This document shows positions 53,507-63,669 of a stretch of 64,000 nt of DNA, piece by piece (position 1 is the first letter of the stretch; every line of letters begins with the position of its first letter). The notes beneath the pieces are model-generated. The model saw only the letters and a program-made list of their open reading frames with translations, was not told the origin of the DNA and searched no databases. Source of the DNA: Faecalibacterium sp. An121. Its GTDB lineage: Bacteria > Bacillota > Clostridia > Oscillospirales > Ruminococcaceae. Where the stretch lies: positions 62,001-126,000 of the forward strand of contig NZ_NFLM01000006.1 in assembly GCF_002160915.1 (NCBI RefSeq), read 5' to 3'. Made by a program: the position numbers and the translations under genes.

Positions 53507-54340
53507 TCAGAGCAAGGTGGAAATCAAAAAGGCGGCGGCGACCCAGACAAACGACAGCGCCAGGAACAACAGATCGTTGTTGGTCACTTTGAGGGCGGCC
53601 AGCTTGAGCTTTTTGACTTCTGGGTTTGCGGCGGCGTAGCGGTAGCCCTTGATCTCCAGCACCTCGACGGTGGTGCGGGACCGCTTGGCCGTGTTGAGCA
53701 TCAGGGGGTAAAAGGCACAGATGATGATCCGGATCTGGTAGGCCAGATAGCGGATCTTACCCCAAAGGGTGTCGTGGGCCGGCGGGTTGCCCCGCAGCCG
53801 GTAGGACAGCAGGACGTTCTGGAATTCCTCCATCAGGATGGGCAGCATCCGGTAGGCGTAGGAGATGGAGAAAGACAGCTGCTCCGGGCAGCCGAACCAC
53901 ATCAGGCCGTTGGCCAGCTTGTCGGGGTCCATCCCCGAAAAGACGGTGACCGATGCCAGCGATACGGTGGCAACCTTGAGGGTGAGGACCAGCAGCGGCG
54001 CGATGGCCGAGGCATCTCCGCCGAACAGCCAGGTCACGACCAGCAGATACCCCGTCTGGGAGAACACGCCCAGCCCGAACAGGAACAGCACCAGCCCCGC
54101 CACATGGGCCAGGATCGTGGTGGCTGTCACCAGCACAAAACATCCCAGCAGGAAGGGCAGATCGCTGACGAACCAGGGGACCAGCCCAAAAAAGAGGTAC
54201 CAGACGATCAGGACGCGGGGATCCATCGCGGCGATGACGGTATCGTTGTTGCCGTAAGCGTTTTTCAGCACCTGGCTGCGCAGAAAATCAATGGACAGTT
54301 TGTCCAGGATGCTTTCCGAGAGCTTATCGACCGCTTTCAT
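53507..54340 (-). CDS. ecfT: ECF transporter T component
   Basis: Encodes 277 residues with five or six membrane segments. The coupling helices with small/Ala-Arg-Gly motifs are visible in SYRLRGNPPA and LNTAKRSRTTVEVLEIKGYRY. It links the ATPases to the substrate-binding S protein. The start overlaps the ecfA stop as ATGA. It ends 13 nt before the PHP gene. Confidence 0.9.
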   Translation of the reverse strand: MKAVDKLSESILDKLSIDFLRSQVLKNAYGNNDTVIAAMDPRVLIVWYLFFGLVPWFVSDLPFLLGCFVLVTATTILAHVAGLVLFLFGLGVFSQTGYLLVVTWLFGGDASAIAPLLVLTLKVATVSLASVTVFSGMDPDKLANGLMWFGCPEQLSFSISYAYRMLPILMEEFQNVLLSYRLRGNPPAHDTLWGKIRYLAYQIRIIICAFYPLMLNTAKRSRTTVEVLEIKGYRYAAANPEVKKLKLAALKVTNNDLLFLALSFVWVAAAFLISTLL

Positions 54341-56034
54341 ACAGGTTTCCTCCCCTCAAAACAGCGCAAAAAATCGTCGATGGTGTAGCAGAGGGCGGCG
54401 GGGTCCAGCGCCTGCCCCATGGCGAAGATCTCGGGCGGACGGATGCCCACCCGCTCGATCAGGGCGCGGTCCCCGAAGATCTCATCCCGGGTCCCGTCGG
54501 CCACGACCTTTCCTCCGCACAGGACGATGATCCGCTGAGCCCATTCACAGACCAGCTGCATATCGTGGGTGGCAATGACCACCGTCTCGGTGATCTCTTT
54601 CAGATCCTCCAGGGTCCGCATGATCTCCTTCCGGGTGGCAATGTCCAGGTTGGCGGTGGGCTCATCCAGCAGCAGAATGCCCGGATCCAGCGCCACCCCG
54701 ATGGCCAGGCTGGCCCGGCGCATCTGCCCGCCCGAGAGCAGGCGGCCGTCCCGGTCCCGCAGGCCGGACAGGCGGAAGCGCTCGAGCAGCCGGGCGGTGC
54801 GGGTTGCCGCATCGGGAACGCCCCGGACCTCCATCGCGTAGGCGATGTCCTTTTCGATTGAATCTTTGATGAACATATCTTCGGGGTTCTGGTAGACCAT
54901 CGAGACCTCGCGGGAAAGGGCCTCCGGCCGGACATCCCGCAAAGACCGCCCATGCAGGCAGACCGTGCCGGACGAAGGCTTCATCAGCCCCACCAGCAGT
55001 TTCATAAAGGTGGATTTGCCTGCCCCGTTGGAGCCGATGAGAGCCACCTTGTCCCCTTTGTGGATCGCAAGGCTGAGCCCGTCGAACACCTTGTGCGGTT
55101 CCCCCTTGACGCTGCGATAGGCGACCGAAACGTCCTGGAAGGAGGCCACCGTCTCCCCCTGCGCAGGGGCGGCGGGCGGCGGGGCGGGTGCCGGGTCTGC
55201 CCGGGGGATAAACACTTCCCTGCCCTCTGGGATGGTTGCCGGCAGGCGCGGCGCGGCCAGGCTGCCCGCCTGGCGCATCCGCCAGGCCGCAAGGGTCACC
55301 TGCGGCGGGAAAATGTTGCAGCTCTGCAGTTCTTCCACCCGCTGCAGGGCCTCGCCGGTGGGCAGCATCCACTGCACCCGGCCCTCTTTCAGCAGCATGA
55401 CGTGCTTGCAGAAGTCGGCAATGTACTCGGTGTGGTGTTCAATGACGATGATGGTCTTGCCGTACCGCTCGTTCAGCTCCCGCAGCACCCCATAGATGCG
55501 GTCGGCGTGGGCCGGGTCCAGCTGGGCGATGGGCTCGTCCAGGATCAGGACGTCGGGCTGGAGAGACAGAGCCCCCGCCAGGGCCAGCAGATGAGTCTGC
55601 CCGCCCGACAGCTGCCAGATGAAATCACTCTCCCGGCCGCGCAGCCCGCACCGCTCCAGCGCCATCATGCCCCGCTCTTTATAGTCCGGCATGGCATAGT
55701 TCTGGCAGGCGTAGGAGGCGTCGTCCAGCACGGTGGGACGGATGATCTGATTTTCAAAGTCCTGGTATACATACCCGACCTTCCGGGCCAGGGCGCCCAC
55801 GTCGCTCATGCGGGTATCCAGCCCGCAGGCAAGGACGCGCCCTGAAAAATCGCCGCTGATGAACTGGGGGATCAGGCCGTTGAGGGTCTTGCAAAAAGTG
55901 GACTTTCCGCATCCATTGTTCCCCACAATGGCGAGAAAGTCCCCCTGTTCCACGCAGACGGTGATATCTTGCAGCGCCGGATGCGCTGCGCCCGGATAGG
56001 AATAGGTCAGGTGATCTATTTCTATCGCGTGCAT
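54337..56034 (-). CDS. ecfA: ECF transporter duplicated ATPase (A-A' fusion)
   Basis: Encodes 565 residues holding two ABC ATPase domains. Domain 1 has GNNGCGKST, LSGGQTHLLALAGAL and LILDEPIAQLDP. Domain 2, from about residue 300, has GSNGAGKST, LLSGGQMRRASLAIGVAL and LLLDEPTANLD. They are joined by a Pro/Ala linker. Many ECF systems have two separate ATPases; this fusion is like YkoD. It follows the S gene by 4 nt. Confidence 0.93.
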   Translation of the reverse strand: MHAIEIDHLTYSYPGAAHPALQDITVCVEQGDFLAIVGNNGCGKSTFCKTLNGLIPQFISGDFSGRVLACGLDTRMSDVGALARKVGYVYQDFENQIIRPTVLDDASYACQNYAMPDYKERGMMALERCGLRGRESDFIWQLSGGQTHLLALAGALSLQPDVLILDEPIAQLDPAHADRIYGVLRELNERYGKTIIVIEHHTEYIADFCKHVMLLKEGRVQWMLPTGEALQRVEELQSCNIFPPQVTLAAWRMRQAGSLAAPRLPATIPEGREVFIPRADPAPAPPPAAPAQGETVASFQDVSVAYRSVKGEPHKVFDGLSLAIHKGDKVALIGSNGAGKSTFMKLLVGLMKPSSGTVCLHGRSLRDVRPEALSREVSMVYQNPEDMFIKDSIEKDIAYAMEVRGVPDAATRTARLLERFRLSGLRDRDGRLLSGGQMRRASLAIGVALDPGILLLDEPTANLDIATRKEIMRTLEDLKEITETVVIATHDMQLVCEWAQRIIVLCGGKVVADGTRDEIFGDRALIERVGIRPPEIFAMGQALDPAALCYTIDDFLRCFEGRKPV

Positions 56035-56038
56035 GGGC

Positions 56039-56881
56039 TCAACCTCTCTGCTTCTGCTCGGCCTCTTTGCGGATGACCAGGACGGCCACCAGGCACAGGG
56101 ACGCAGCGATCAGGATGGCCGTTGCGAAAGCGGGCATGCTCTCAGACCAGGGAGCCTCCCAGTCCACAAGGCTCATACCGCTCTTGGCCAGCATCTGAGT
56201 GCCGGCGGCAACGGCAAAGCCAACGATGCAGCCCAAGACAGCCTTGACTCCCAGGGGTTCCAGCGCGGTTTTCGGGGTGCGGGGCTGCATCCCCAGCAGC
56301 GGCTCGATCTTGCCGTGGAGCTTGGGCACCAGATAGAGGGTGGGCAGCAGGCAGAAGAGGATACCCGAGAAGAGCAGGTCGTTCAGGAAGGCAAAGCCCT
56401 CGGTGGCAAAGACGCTTTCGGGCAGGCCGGCCACGGCTTCGAAGTCCTCGATGGCGAACTGTACCTTCAGGATATCCACCACTGTGCCCATAAACAGCTG
56501 CAAAGCGGTGCCGCCTATGGCCGCTACACCGACCATCACCTGGTTGGACGGATCGCGCACCAGCCGGCCGGCCACGTAGACGCCTATGGTGACGGTGAGG
56601 AATTTTTCCATCTCGCCCAGGCCGCCGAACTGCCCCAGCATGATCTCGCTGAACACTAGCTCGCCGGTAGCGGCGCCCAGCGCCGCGGACATGGGATCAA
56701 ACAGCATCGCCAACGTCAGCGGGATGAACAGGAAATACTCCACCGAAAACTCCACGATGCCCACCTGAAACTTGGGGATCAGTTCGGAAAAAAGGGTGGC
56801 CAGGCCATACAGCGCCATGGTCAGAACAAAGACCATCCGTTTTTGGGACTGGCTGGCCGTCTGCTTGTTGACAGATTCCAT
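56039..56881 (-). CDS. Probable ECF transporter S component
   Basis: Encodes 280 residues with about seven hydrophobic segments. SVEYFLFIPLTLAMLFDPMSAALGAATGELV resembles the region that contacts EcfT in S proteins. It is longer than usual (about 180-220) owing to extra C-terminal helices. The substrate cannot be told from sequence. First gene of the S-A-T-PHP-IMPase set, with CGGGAGGTATC before the ATG. In the 70 nt upstream GTTAACC and GTTTACC repeat, flanking TTCGAACAATT, a candidate regulator site. Confidence 0.78.
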   Translation of the reverse strand: MESVNKQTASQSQKRMVFVLTMALYGLATLFSELIPKFQVGIVEFSVEYFLFIPLTLAMLFDPMSAALGAATGELVFSEIMLGQFGGLGEMEKFLTVTIGVYVAGRLVRDPSNQVMVGVAAIGGTALQLFMGTVVDILKVQFAIEDFEAVAGLPESVFATEGFAFLNDLLFSGILFCLLPTLYLVPKLHGKIEPLLGMQPRTPKTALEPLGVKAVLGCIVGFAVAAGTQMLAKSGMSLVDWEAPWSESMPAFATAILIAASLCLVAVLVIRKEAEQKQRG

Positions 56882-57048
56882 ACATGATACCTCCCGGTAA
56901 TCTTGAAATGTTAACCGCTTCGAACAATTCCAAGTTTACCAGCGGAACGTAAAGCCTGCGACCACACAGCCGTAAAATGTTTGTATAATTTTCTATTACG
57001 CATTATTATGAAATATTGCTTTCATACAATGTTCGGATTTTGTGCTTG

Positions 57049-57076
57049 TGGTACACCTCCAGGGACTCGAACCCTA
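57049..57076 (-). tRNA. tRNA 3'-end fragment (T arm, acceptor strand, CCA)
   Basis: On the minus strand TAGGG, the loop TTCGAGT and CCCTG form a T arm. GAGGTGT (7-nt acceptor strand), A and CCA follow. All spacings are right for a tRNA end. No anticodon or D arm is found upstream, where MITE copy C begins at the next base. It is a remnant, perhaps a former integration-site copy. The amino acid is not identified. Confidence 0.6.
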
Positions 57077-57351
57077 GGGCGTATCTGAGAACTCAAAAAT
57101 GCCGAACCATTCGCCCGAAAGGTGCAGATGCAAGGCGCATGAGCGCTGCAACTCTTGCGCTTAGCCGATTTTCGCTGCGCGGGTCGATGCCCGCTTGCGA
57201 AAACCGGAGCGCAGCGCCAGCCGTGCCTTCGCTGCTTCGTCCGCAGGACACACTCAGCGCGGCTGCTTTTGTGGAATGCAAGCGAATGCAACGCGGCAGA
57301 TGGTGTTTTTTGGTAGAATAGAACAGTATGGAGGAGTTTTCAGATACACCC
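57077..57351 (+). repeat. MITE-like element, copy C (275 bp)
   Basis: Left end GGGCGTATCTGAGAACTC and right end GAGTTTTCAGATACACCC match as inverted repeats at 16 of 18 positions. TA flanks both sides (57075-57076 and 57352-57353), as expected for IS630/Tc1-type mobilisation. It encodes no transposase. Its middle shares a GCTTCGTCCGCAGGAC segment with the insert of structured element copy 1. It is the longest copy and directly abuts the tRNA fragment. Confidence 0.87.
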
Positions 57352-57370
57352 TAACCAAATTGCGCAAAAA

Positions 57371-57407
57371 AGCAGCAGATCCGTACAGGTATCTGCTGCT
57401 TTTATCG
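57371..57407 (+). repeat. 37-bp terminator-like repeat, copy 2
   Basis: Identical over 37 bp to 50795-50831: stem AGCAGCAGAT/ATCTGCTGCT followed by TTTATCG. It lies 19 bp after MITE copy C. Apart from these repeats and the tRNA remnant the 56882-57534 gap holds no gene that I can support. Confidence 0.75.
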
Positions 57408-57496
57408 TTTCCGCAAAAGCCGTCCTGCGGAAAGCGCCGGAGGGCCCGGATCTGCATTTTTATGTTACCAGCCGGAGCCGGCCCAAACAGAAAATA

Positions 57497-57536
57497 CCGC
57501 CCATCGCGTTGTAGAAGCGCGGTGGGCGGCTTTTTT
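57497..57536. terminator. Terminator at the end of the YczE-like gene
   Basis: CCGCCCATCGCG and AGCGCGGTGGGCGG form a stem followed by TTTTTT on the plus strand. On the minus strand, just after the gene stop, the stem is followed by TATTTTCTG. Confidence 0.65.
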
Positions 57537-58197
57537 ACCGGGAGCGAGCCTGTGGCATAAAGCGGGCAAACCAGGGAGCAGACACACAGCCGAAGATCCG
57601 GCAGAGCCGTCCCACCAACAGAGCAGAGAGGACGGTCCCCAGCCCTATGCCCACAAGATGTCCGGCCCGCACCAGAGCGTATGCGGCGGACAGCGCCACC
57701 ATTGCCAGATCAAAGGTATATTTGGTTCGGCCAAAATCCCAGCCCAGCACCTGGCTGAGGGTGTTGACCGTCCCATCGGGGGCGGCGGGGATCAGGTCGG
57801 TGTTGACCATCGCGGTCACCCCTGCCGCTGTGATGGGTATGGCGCAGCAGAGCAGCAGTATGCCATCCAGCACCCCCTGCGCCTCAAATGTCAGGATGTG
57901 GTTGTTGAAAAAGTCCACGATCCAGCCGATCAGAACGCTCATCGGCGCCTGCAGCAGCACCTTCAAAGGCAGAGCGCGCAGCAGCAGGCACTGCGCCGCC
58001 ACCAGCACCAGATAAAGCATCATGGTGGCCGTGCCCAGGCTGAGCCCTTCGATCACACTGATGGTATAAGGGACATTGTTGACTGCCGCCACCCCGAGGC
58101 CAGTCTTGGTGTTCAGCACCACGCCGAAGCAGAAGACCAGCATCCCTGCCCCAAAGGTTCCCCAGCGCAGAAGATGGTTTTGGTATGTTTTGTTCAT
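57535..58197 (-). CDS. YczE/YyaS-like membrane protein
   Basis: Encodes 220 residues with about five membrane segments. The family pattern has FGVVLNTKTGLGVAAVNNVPY near the start and TKYTFDLAMVALSAAYAL followed by a short cytoplasmic end. Family members are small integral membrane proteins of unknown function; B. subtilis YczE affects bacillomycin/surfactin-type synthesis indirectly. GCGGAGGAATGCTAC precedes the ATG. Its relation to the GH1 gene upstream is unclear. Confidence 0.8.
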   Translation of the reverse strand: MNKTYQNHLLRWGTFGAGMLVFCFGVVLNTKTGLGVAAVNNVPYTISVIEGLSLGTATMMLYLVLVAAQCLLLRALPLKVLLQAPMSVLIGWIVDFFNNHILTFEAQGVLDGILLLCCAIPITAAGVTAMVNTDLIPAAPDGTVNTLSQVLGWDFGRTKYTFDLAMVALSAAYALVRAGHLVGIGLGTVLSALLVGRLCRIFGCVSAPWFARFMPQARSR

Positions 58198-58255
58198 GTA
58201 GCATTCCTCCGCATATTCGCCTGGTACAGGGCCCAGAAACAGACGGCCAGCCGCA

Positions 58256-59707
<1,452 letters not shown>

Positions 59708-59718
59708 CTATTGTCTTT

Positions 59719-61495
59719 TTAAAAATCGTCCGTTTCCTCTGCCAGGACCATCCCCTCCGGCAGCCGGATGTTCTTTGTAAGCTTGCCGTCCGCAACGTCC
59801 CACTGCGCGCGGATGATGCCCCGGGGTGTGACCACCTCCCCGGCAGCATGGGTCCATGCGCCGGCGGCGGGCTTGAAAGCGGCGGATGCATAGCCAGGCT
59901 TGGCCGGGCGCACTCCCAAAATAGCCGAGGGCAGCTCATGCAGGGCCAGGGCGCCCCAGCCGTGGCAATCGCTGCGGGTGTAGGAGCCGTCGCTTTCGAC
60001 ACAGGTGGTCAGGTGGTTGTCCAGCATCCGACGCCACTTGTCCCACAGGCGGAAGGTGCGGTGGTAGAGGCCGCACTGTTCCAGTGCGCGGAACAGATAG
60101 AACCCCATTGCTACCGTACATTGCGGGATGTCCGGGTCATCCAGCGTCTGTTCCAGGGCGGCACGTGCCTTCTGCCCAGTGAGGGTGCCGGTCAGCACCC
60201 CAAACACCTGCACATGCTGGCTGTACTGTTCAAGGCCCGGGCCATCCTGCAGCAGCCCGTCCCTGCCGGCGCAGCGGCTTCGGACGGCGCAGCGCAGCGC
60301 TTCGGCACGGCTGCGGCAGGCAGCAGCCTGATCCTGCCTCCCAACAAATTCGGCCAGTTCCGCCGCCGCCCCAAGGCCCAGGCAGTACATCAGGCTGTCG
60401 ATGGCGGCGGGCCCGCAGGCGGCAGCCGGCGGCACTCCCACCGGCCAGCCTTTGGCCCAGTCCACAAAGCACCAGTATCCGCCCCCAAAGCCTCCGGCGC
60501 CCGGCATCCGTCCCACCAGGCCGTCCGGTTCCCGCAGGTCCTCATAAAACTGCAGGATCCGCTCGGCCACCGGGAAGTAACGCTCCACCAGATCCTTGTC
60601 CCCAAAGTACATCATGTGGTCGTGGAGCATCAGGATGTAGTAGATGGAAAAGCCGGGGATGACATTGGGCTTATAGGCTGGATAACAGGCGTTCAGCAGG
60701 CCGTCCGCCCGCTGGGAGCGGGCAAAAGAGTCGATGGCCTGGCGGGCCAGACGGTCGTCTGCGGCGCCAAAGCCGCCCACCTCATACCGGTCCGTCGGGC
60801 CGGTCAGCACGCCGTGCTGCCAGTCCAGCCGGTCGCCTTTGCTGGCGCCGCCGTCACGGGGCTGCACATAGCCCTCTGCCGGCATCCACTGGATGACACT
60901 GCCCCGCCCGCCCTGCACCCGCAGGGTCAGATAGGCGGTCATCAGCCGGCCGGCGGCCAGTTCCACCACCGCCTCGCTGTGGGCGGGCAGGGTCAGCGGC
61001 TCGCTTTTCTCCAGCAGCGCGGCCCAGCCGGCGGCATCGCCCTGCACCGCGCGGAAAACGTGCAGAGGCCGCTTTTCCTCAAACAGGAAAGGGATGCTCC
61101 GCTTCCTCTGGAACGCAGGGCTGACGGTGGGCAAAAACGCGCCTTTCGGATAGACTGCCGCGCTCTGCCAGCCGGCGGCGTCATAGCCGGGCAGCCGCCA
61201 GCCCTGCAGGGAGGCGTCTCCCCTCGCCTCTTCCTGGATCACCAGGCGGCTGGTATCCGGGCAGCTCCCATGCATCCGGATGTCCTTGGCCGGGGCCGCC
61301 TGCCAGCTCTCATCGGTCTGCCAGTCCAGGCTGTCGCCTTCCCACTCGATCTGCCCTGCCGCCGCAAAGGCGGGGTGCTGCATCCGCCAGACCGAGCGGT
61401 TGCCGCCTTCCACTGTCTGGGGGTAATGCAGGACCATGGCCGCCAGCACGTTGATCCCCTCGGTCAAGTGCAGAACACTTCGGTGCCCGGAAATG
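59719..61495 (-). pseudogene. Truncated GH78-like alpha-L-rhamnosidase
   Basis: The reading frame holds parts of a six-hairpin glycosidase of the GH78 type. The N-terminal segment starts abruptly around HLTEGINVLAAMVLHY, and beta-sandwich parts follow. RYEVGGFG then jumps directly to AADDRLARQAIDSF. The part that normally carries the CPxYEQLQYxGDTR region is missing, so the catalytic core has an in-frame deletion. The C-terminal half (FSIYYILMLHDHMMYFGDKD, FVDWAKGWPVG) is well kept. No start codon with a ribosome site is found. The 5' edge meets the 5' edge of a divergent broken regulator at about 61.49 kb, marking a deletion junction. Confidence 0.72.
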
Positions 61496-63286
61496 CGGAC
61501 GAACGCACCGCTTACCTGCTGTACTACCTGCTGACACACAAGGATTTTGTCAAACTCAGCGAGCTGGCCGACCAGCTCTATGTCTCCACCCAGACCCTCT
61601 CTGTGGTCATCAAGCGGGTGGAAGCCATGCTGGAATACTACCATATCCAGATCCAGCGCAAACCCTATTACGGTATCCGGGCCGAAGGGTCCGAGTTCGA
61701 CAAGCACCCTGCCCCTCCACCAGGTCCGTCTGACCGAAGTCTCGCTGCAGAACCTGGCCATCTATGTCTATCTCAGTTTGCAGCGGGCGGAGCAGGGATT
61801 CGGCATCGAGCAGATGCCGGACAATGTGGCAGAGATCTCCTCCCACAAGGAGTACGCCGCCGCACAGGCCATTTACAGCATCCTCTGCGCCGATGAGAAA
61901 GACCACCCCAGCCTGCGCGAGGAAGAACTCTGTTATGCCGCCGTCTACATCGCCGGCCGGCGGAATGTCGGGGCGGTCCGCGGCAATTTTGTCATCTCGG
62001 AAAAGACCGACAGCCTGGTGGTGGAGATGCTGGAAAACATCTACACCACCTTCCAGATCGACCTGCGGGACAACCTCAGCCTCTGAATGATGCTCAACCA
62101 GCACCTGCAGCCCCTCGACATCCGGCTGCGGTACGGCATCCCGGTCGAAAACCCCATCCTGCAGGACATCAAGCGGGAATATTTCTTTGCCTACACCATC
62201 GCGAACCAGGCCGTCGTCACCCTGCGGGAGCATTACCAGTGCGCCATCCCCGAGTCGGAGGTAGGGTGGCTGGCCCTGATCTTCCAGATGGCGGTCGAGA
62301 GCCGCCACGCCATAGCGCGTTTGAATATCCTGATCATCTGCGCCAGCGGCAGCGCCAGTTCCCATCTGCTGCTCAGCCGGATCAAGCGGGCGTTCCCTGC
62401 GTACATTGCAAAAGCCGAAGTCTGCACCATCTTCGAGCTGGAGCACCGGGACCTTGGCGGCATCGACTACATCTTCACCACCGTGCCCATCCCCTTCCCG
62501 GTTGGGGTACCCATCCTCGAGATCCACGACTTCATCCAGCACTATGAGCTGTAGAACATCAAAAAGGTGCTCCAGCGCCAGCATATGCAGTTTTTGCAGC
62601 AGTTCTATCAGGAACGCTTTTTCTTCACGGGGATCTCCGGTCCCACCAAAGAGGAGGCGCTGCAGCAGCTGTGTGCGCACATCCGGCAGAACTGTCCCGA
62701 CCTGCCCGGCGGCTTCTATGAGTCGGTGCTCAAGCGGGAAAGTCTGGGCCCCACCGATTACGGCAATATGGTGGCCATCCCCCATCCCTACGAGATCATG
62801 ACCCGGGACAATGTGGTGGCGGTAGCGGTGCTGGATAAGCCCATCCTCTGGAACACCAATACCGTACAGCTGGTGGTGCTGGTGTCCCTTTCTGCGGACG
62901 AAAATCCCTATGTTCCCAGCTTCTACAATGTGACTTCCCAGTTTGTGATGAGCGAGACGGCAGTGCCCGCCCTGTTCGGCTTCCCCCTGATGCTCAACTT
63001 CAAGATCATCATTCCCTTCGTCTGCTCCAATGCCTTGTCTGGCGTCATTGCTTACATCGCCATGAGCCTCGGCCTGGTGGCCGTCCCCACCGGCCTGATC
63101 CAGCTGCCCTGGACCATGCCTGTCATCCTCAGCGGCTTCATGGTCACCCAGAGCATCAGCGGCGCGGTGTTGCAGATCGTCCAGCTGGTGGTGGCTACCC
63201 TGTTCTGGCTGCCCTTCATGCGCAGCGCCGACCGTGAGATCTACGAGGCTGAAAAGGCTGCCGAAGCAGCCGCCAAGGAGGGCTGA
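61490..63286 (+). pseudogene. BglG/LicR-type PTS regulator fused to the end of a PTS EIIC
   Basis: Read in order: helix-turn-helix (KLSELADQLYVSTQTLSVVI) missing its first few residues; a frameshift near 61700-61712; PRD domains interrupted by TGA at 62084-62086 (the second PRD has HLQPLDIRLRYGIP); an EIIB-like segment (IICASGSASS) to TAG at 62552-62554; then an EIIA domain with the AIPHPYE histidine. From about 62937 the frame continues directly into the C-terminal part of a cellobiose-type EIIC (PALFGFPLMLNFKIIIPF, LPWTMPVILSGF, ISGAVLQIVQLVV). The two genes have merged by deletion. One frameshift plus two stops make it non-functional, though the last part (62567-63286) is open. Confidence 0.8.
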
Positions 63287-63291
63287 TCACA

Positions 63292-63606
63292 ATGACTGAA
63301 GAAATGGAAAGCATCCTCTGTGAACTCATCAGCGCCGCCGGCGCCGCCCGCAGCAGCTACATCGGCGCCATCCAGGCTGCCAAAACCGGCCAAGGCGACC
63401 CCGCCGCCCTGATGGCCGAGGGTGACAAATACTTTGAGCAGGCCCACGATTTCCATCACGATCTGCTCACCAAGGAAGGCGAAGGCGAAAGCCAGCCTGT
63501 GACCCTCTTTGCCGTCCATGTGGAGGATCAGATGATGTGCGCCGAGACCTTCCGCATCCTGGCGCAGGAGTTCATCGACCTGTATCAGAGCCGGGACAAG
63601 AAGTAA
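63292..63606 (+). CDS. PTS Lac/Cel-type EIIA
   Basis: Encodes 104 residues of the lactose/cellobiose EIIA family. It is a small helical protein that passes phosphate from HPr to EIIB. The phospho-accepting histidine is in FAVHVEDQMM, and the HDFHHDLL segment matches the family. The start lies 5 nt after the fused EIIC end, which it once accompanied. With EIIC and the regulator broken nearby it may be an orphan unless another EIIBC exists elsewhere. Confidence 0.88.
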   Translation: MTEEMESILCELISAAGAARSSYIGAIQAAKTGQGDPAALMAEGDKYFEQAHDFHHDLLTKEGEGESQPVTLFAVHVEDQMMCAETFRILAQEFIDLYQSRDKK

Positions 63607-63612
63607 AAATCA

Positions 63613-63645
63613 TTTGCCCACCTGCCCGAACGGCAGGTGGGCAAA
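63613..63645. terminator. Hairpin after the EIIA gene
   Basis: TTTGCCCACCTGCC and GGCAGGTGGGCAAA form a perfect 14-bp stem with loop CGAAC. There is no T-run on the plus strand; the minus strand has TGATTTTTACTT. Partial read-through into the next gene is likely. Confidence 0.6.
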
Positions 63646-63669
63646 CGGATAAAAAGAAAGAAATGCGTC

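Noticed and set aside
59848-61480. Plus-strand open frame opposite the GH78-like sequence
   Set aside because: It is antisense composition only. The genuine plus-strand coding signal begins near 61490 with the regulator remnant.
62084-62554. Programmed read-through of TGA and TAG in the LicR-type gene
   Set aside because: Two different stop codons, an upstream frameshift, a truncated start and an EIIC fusion point to decay, not recoding.
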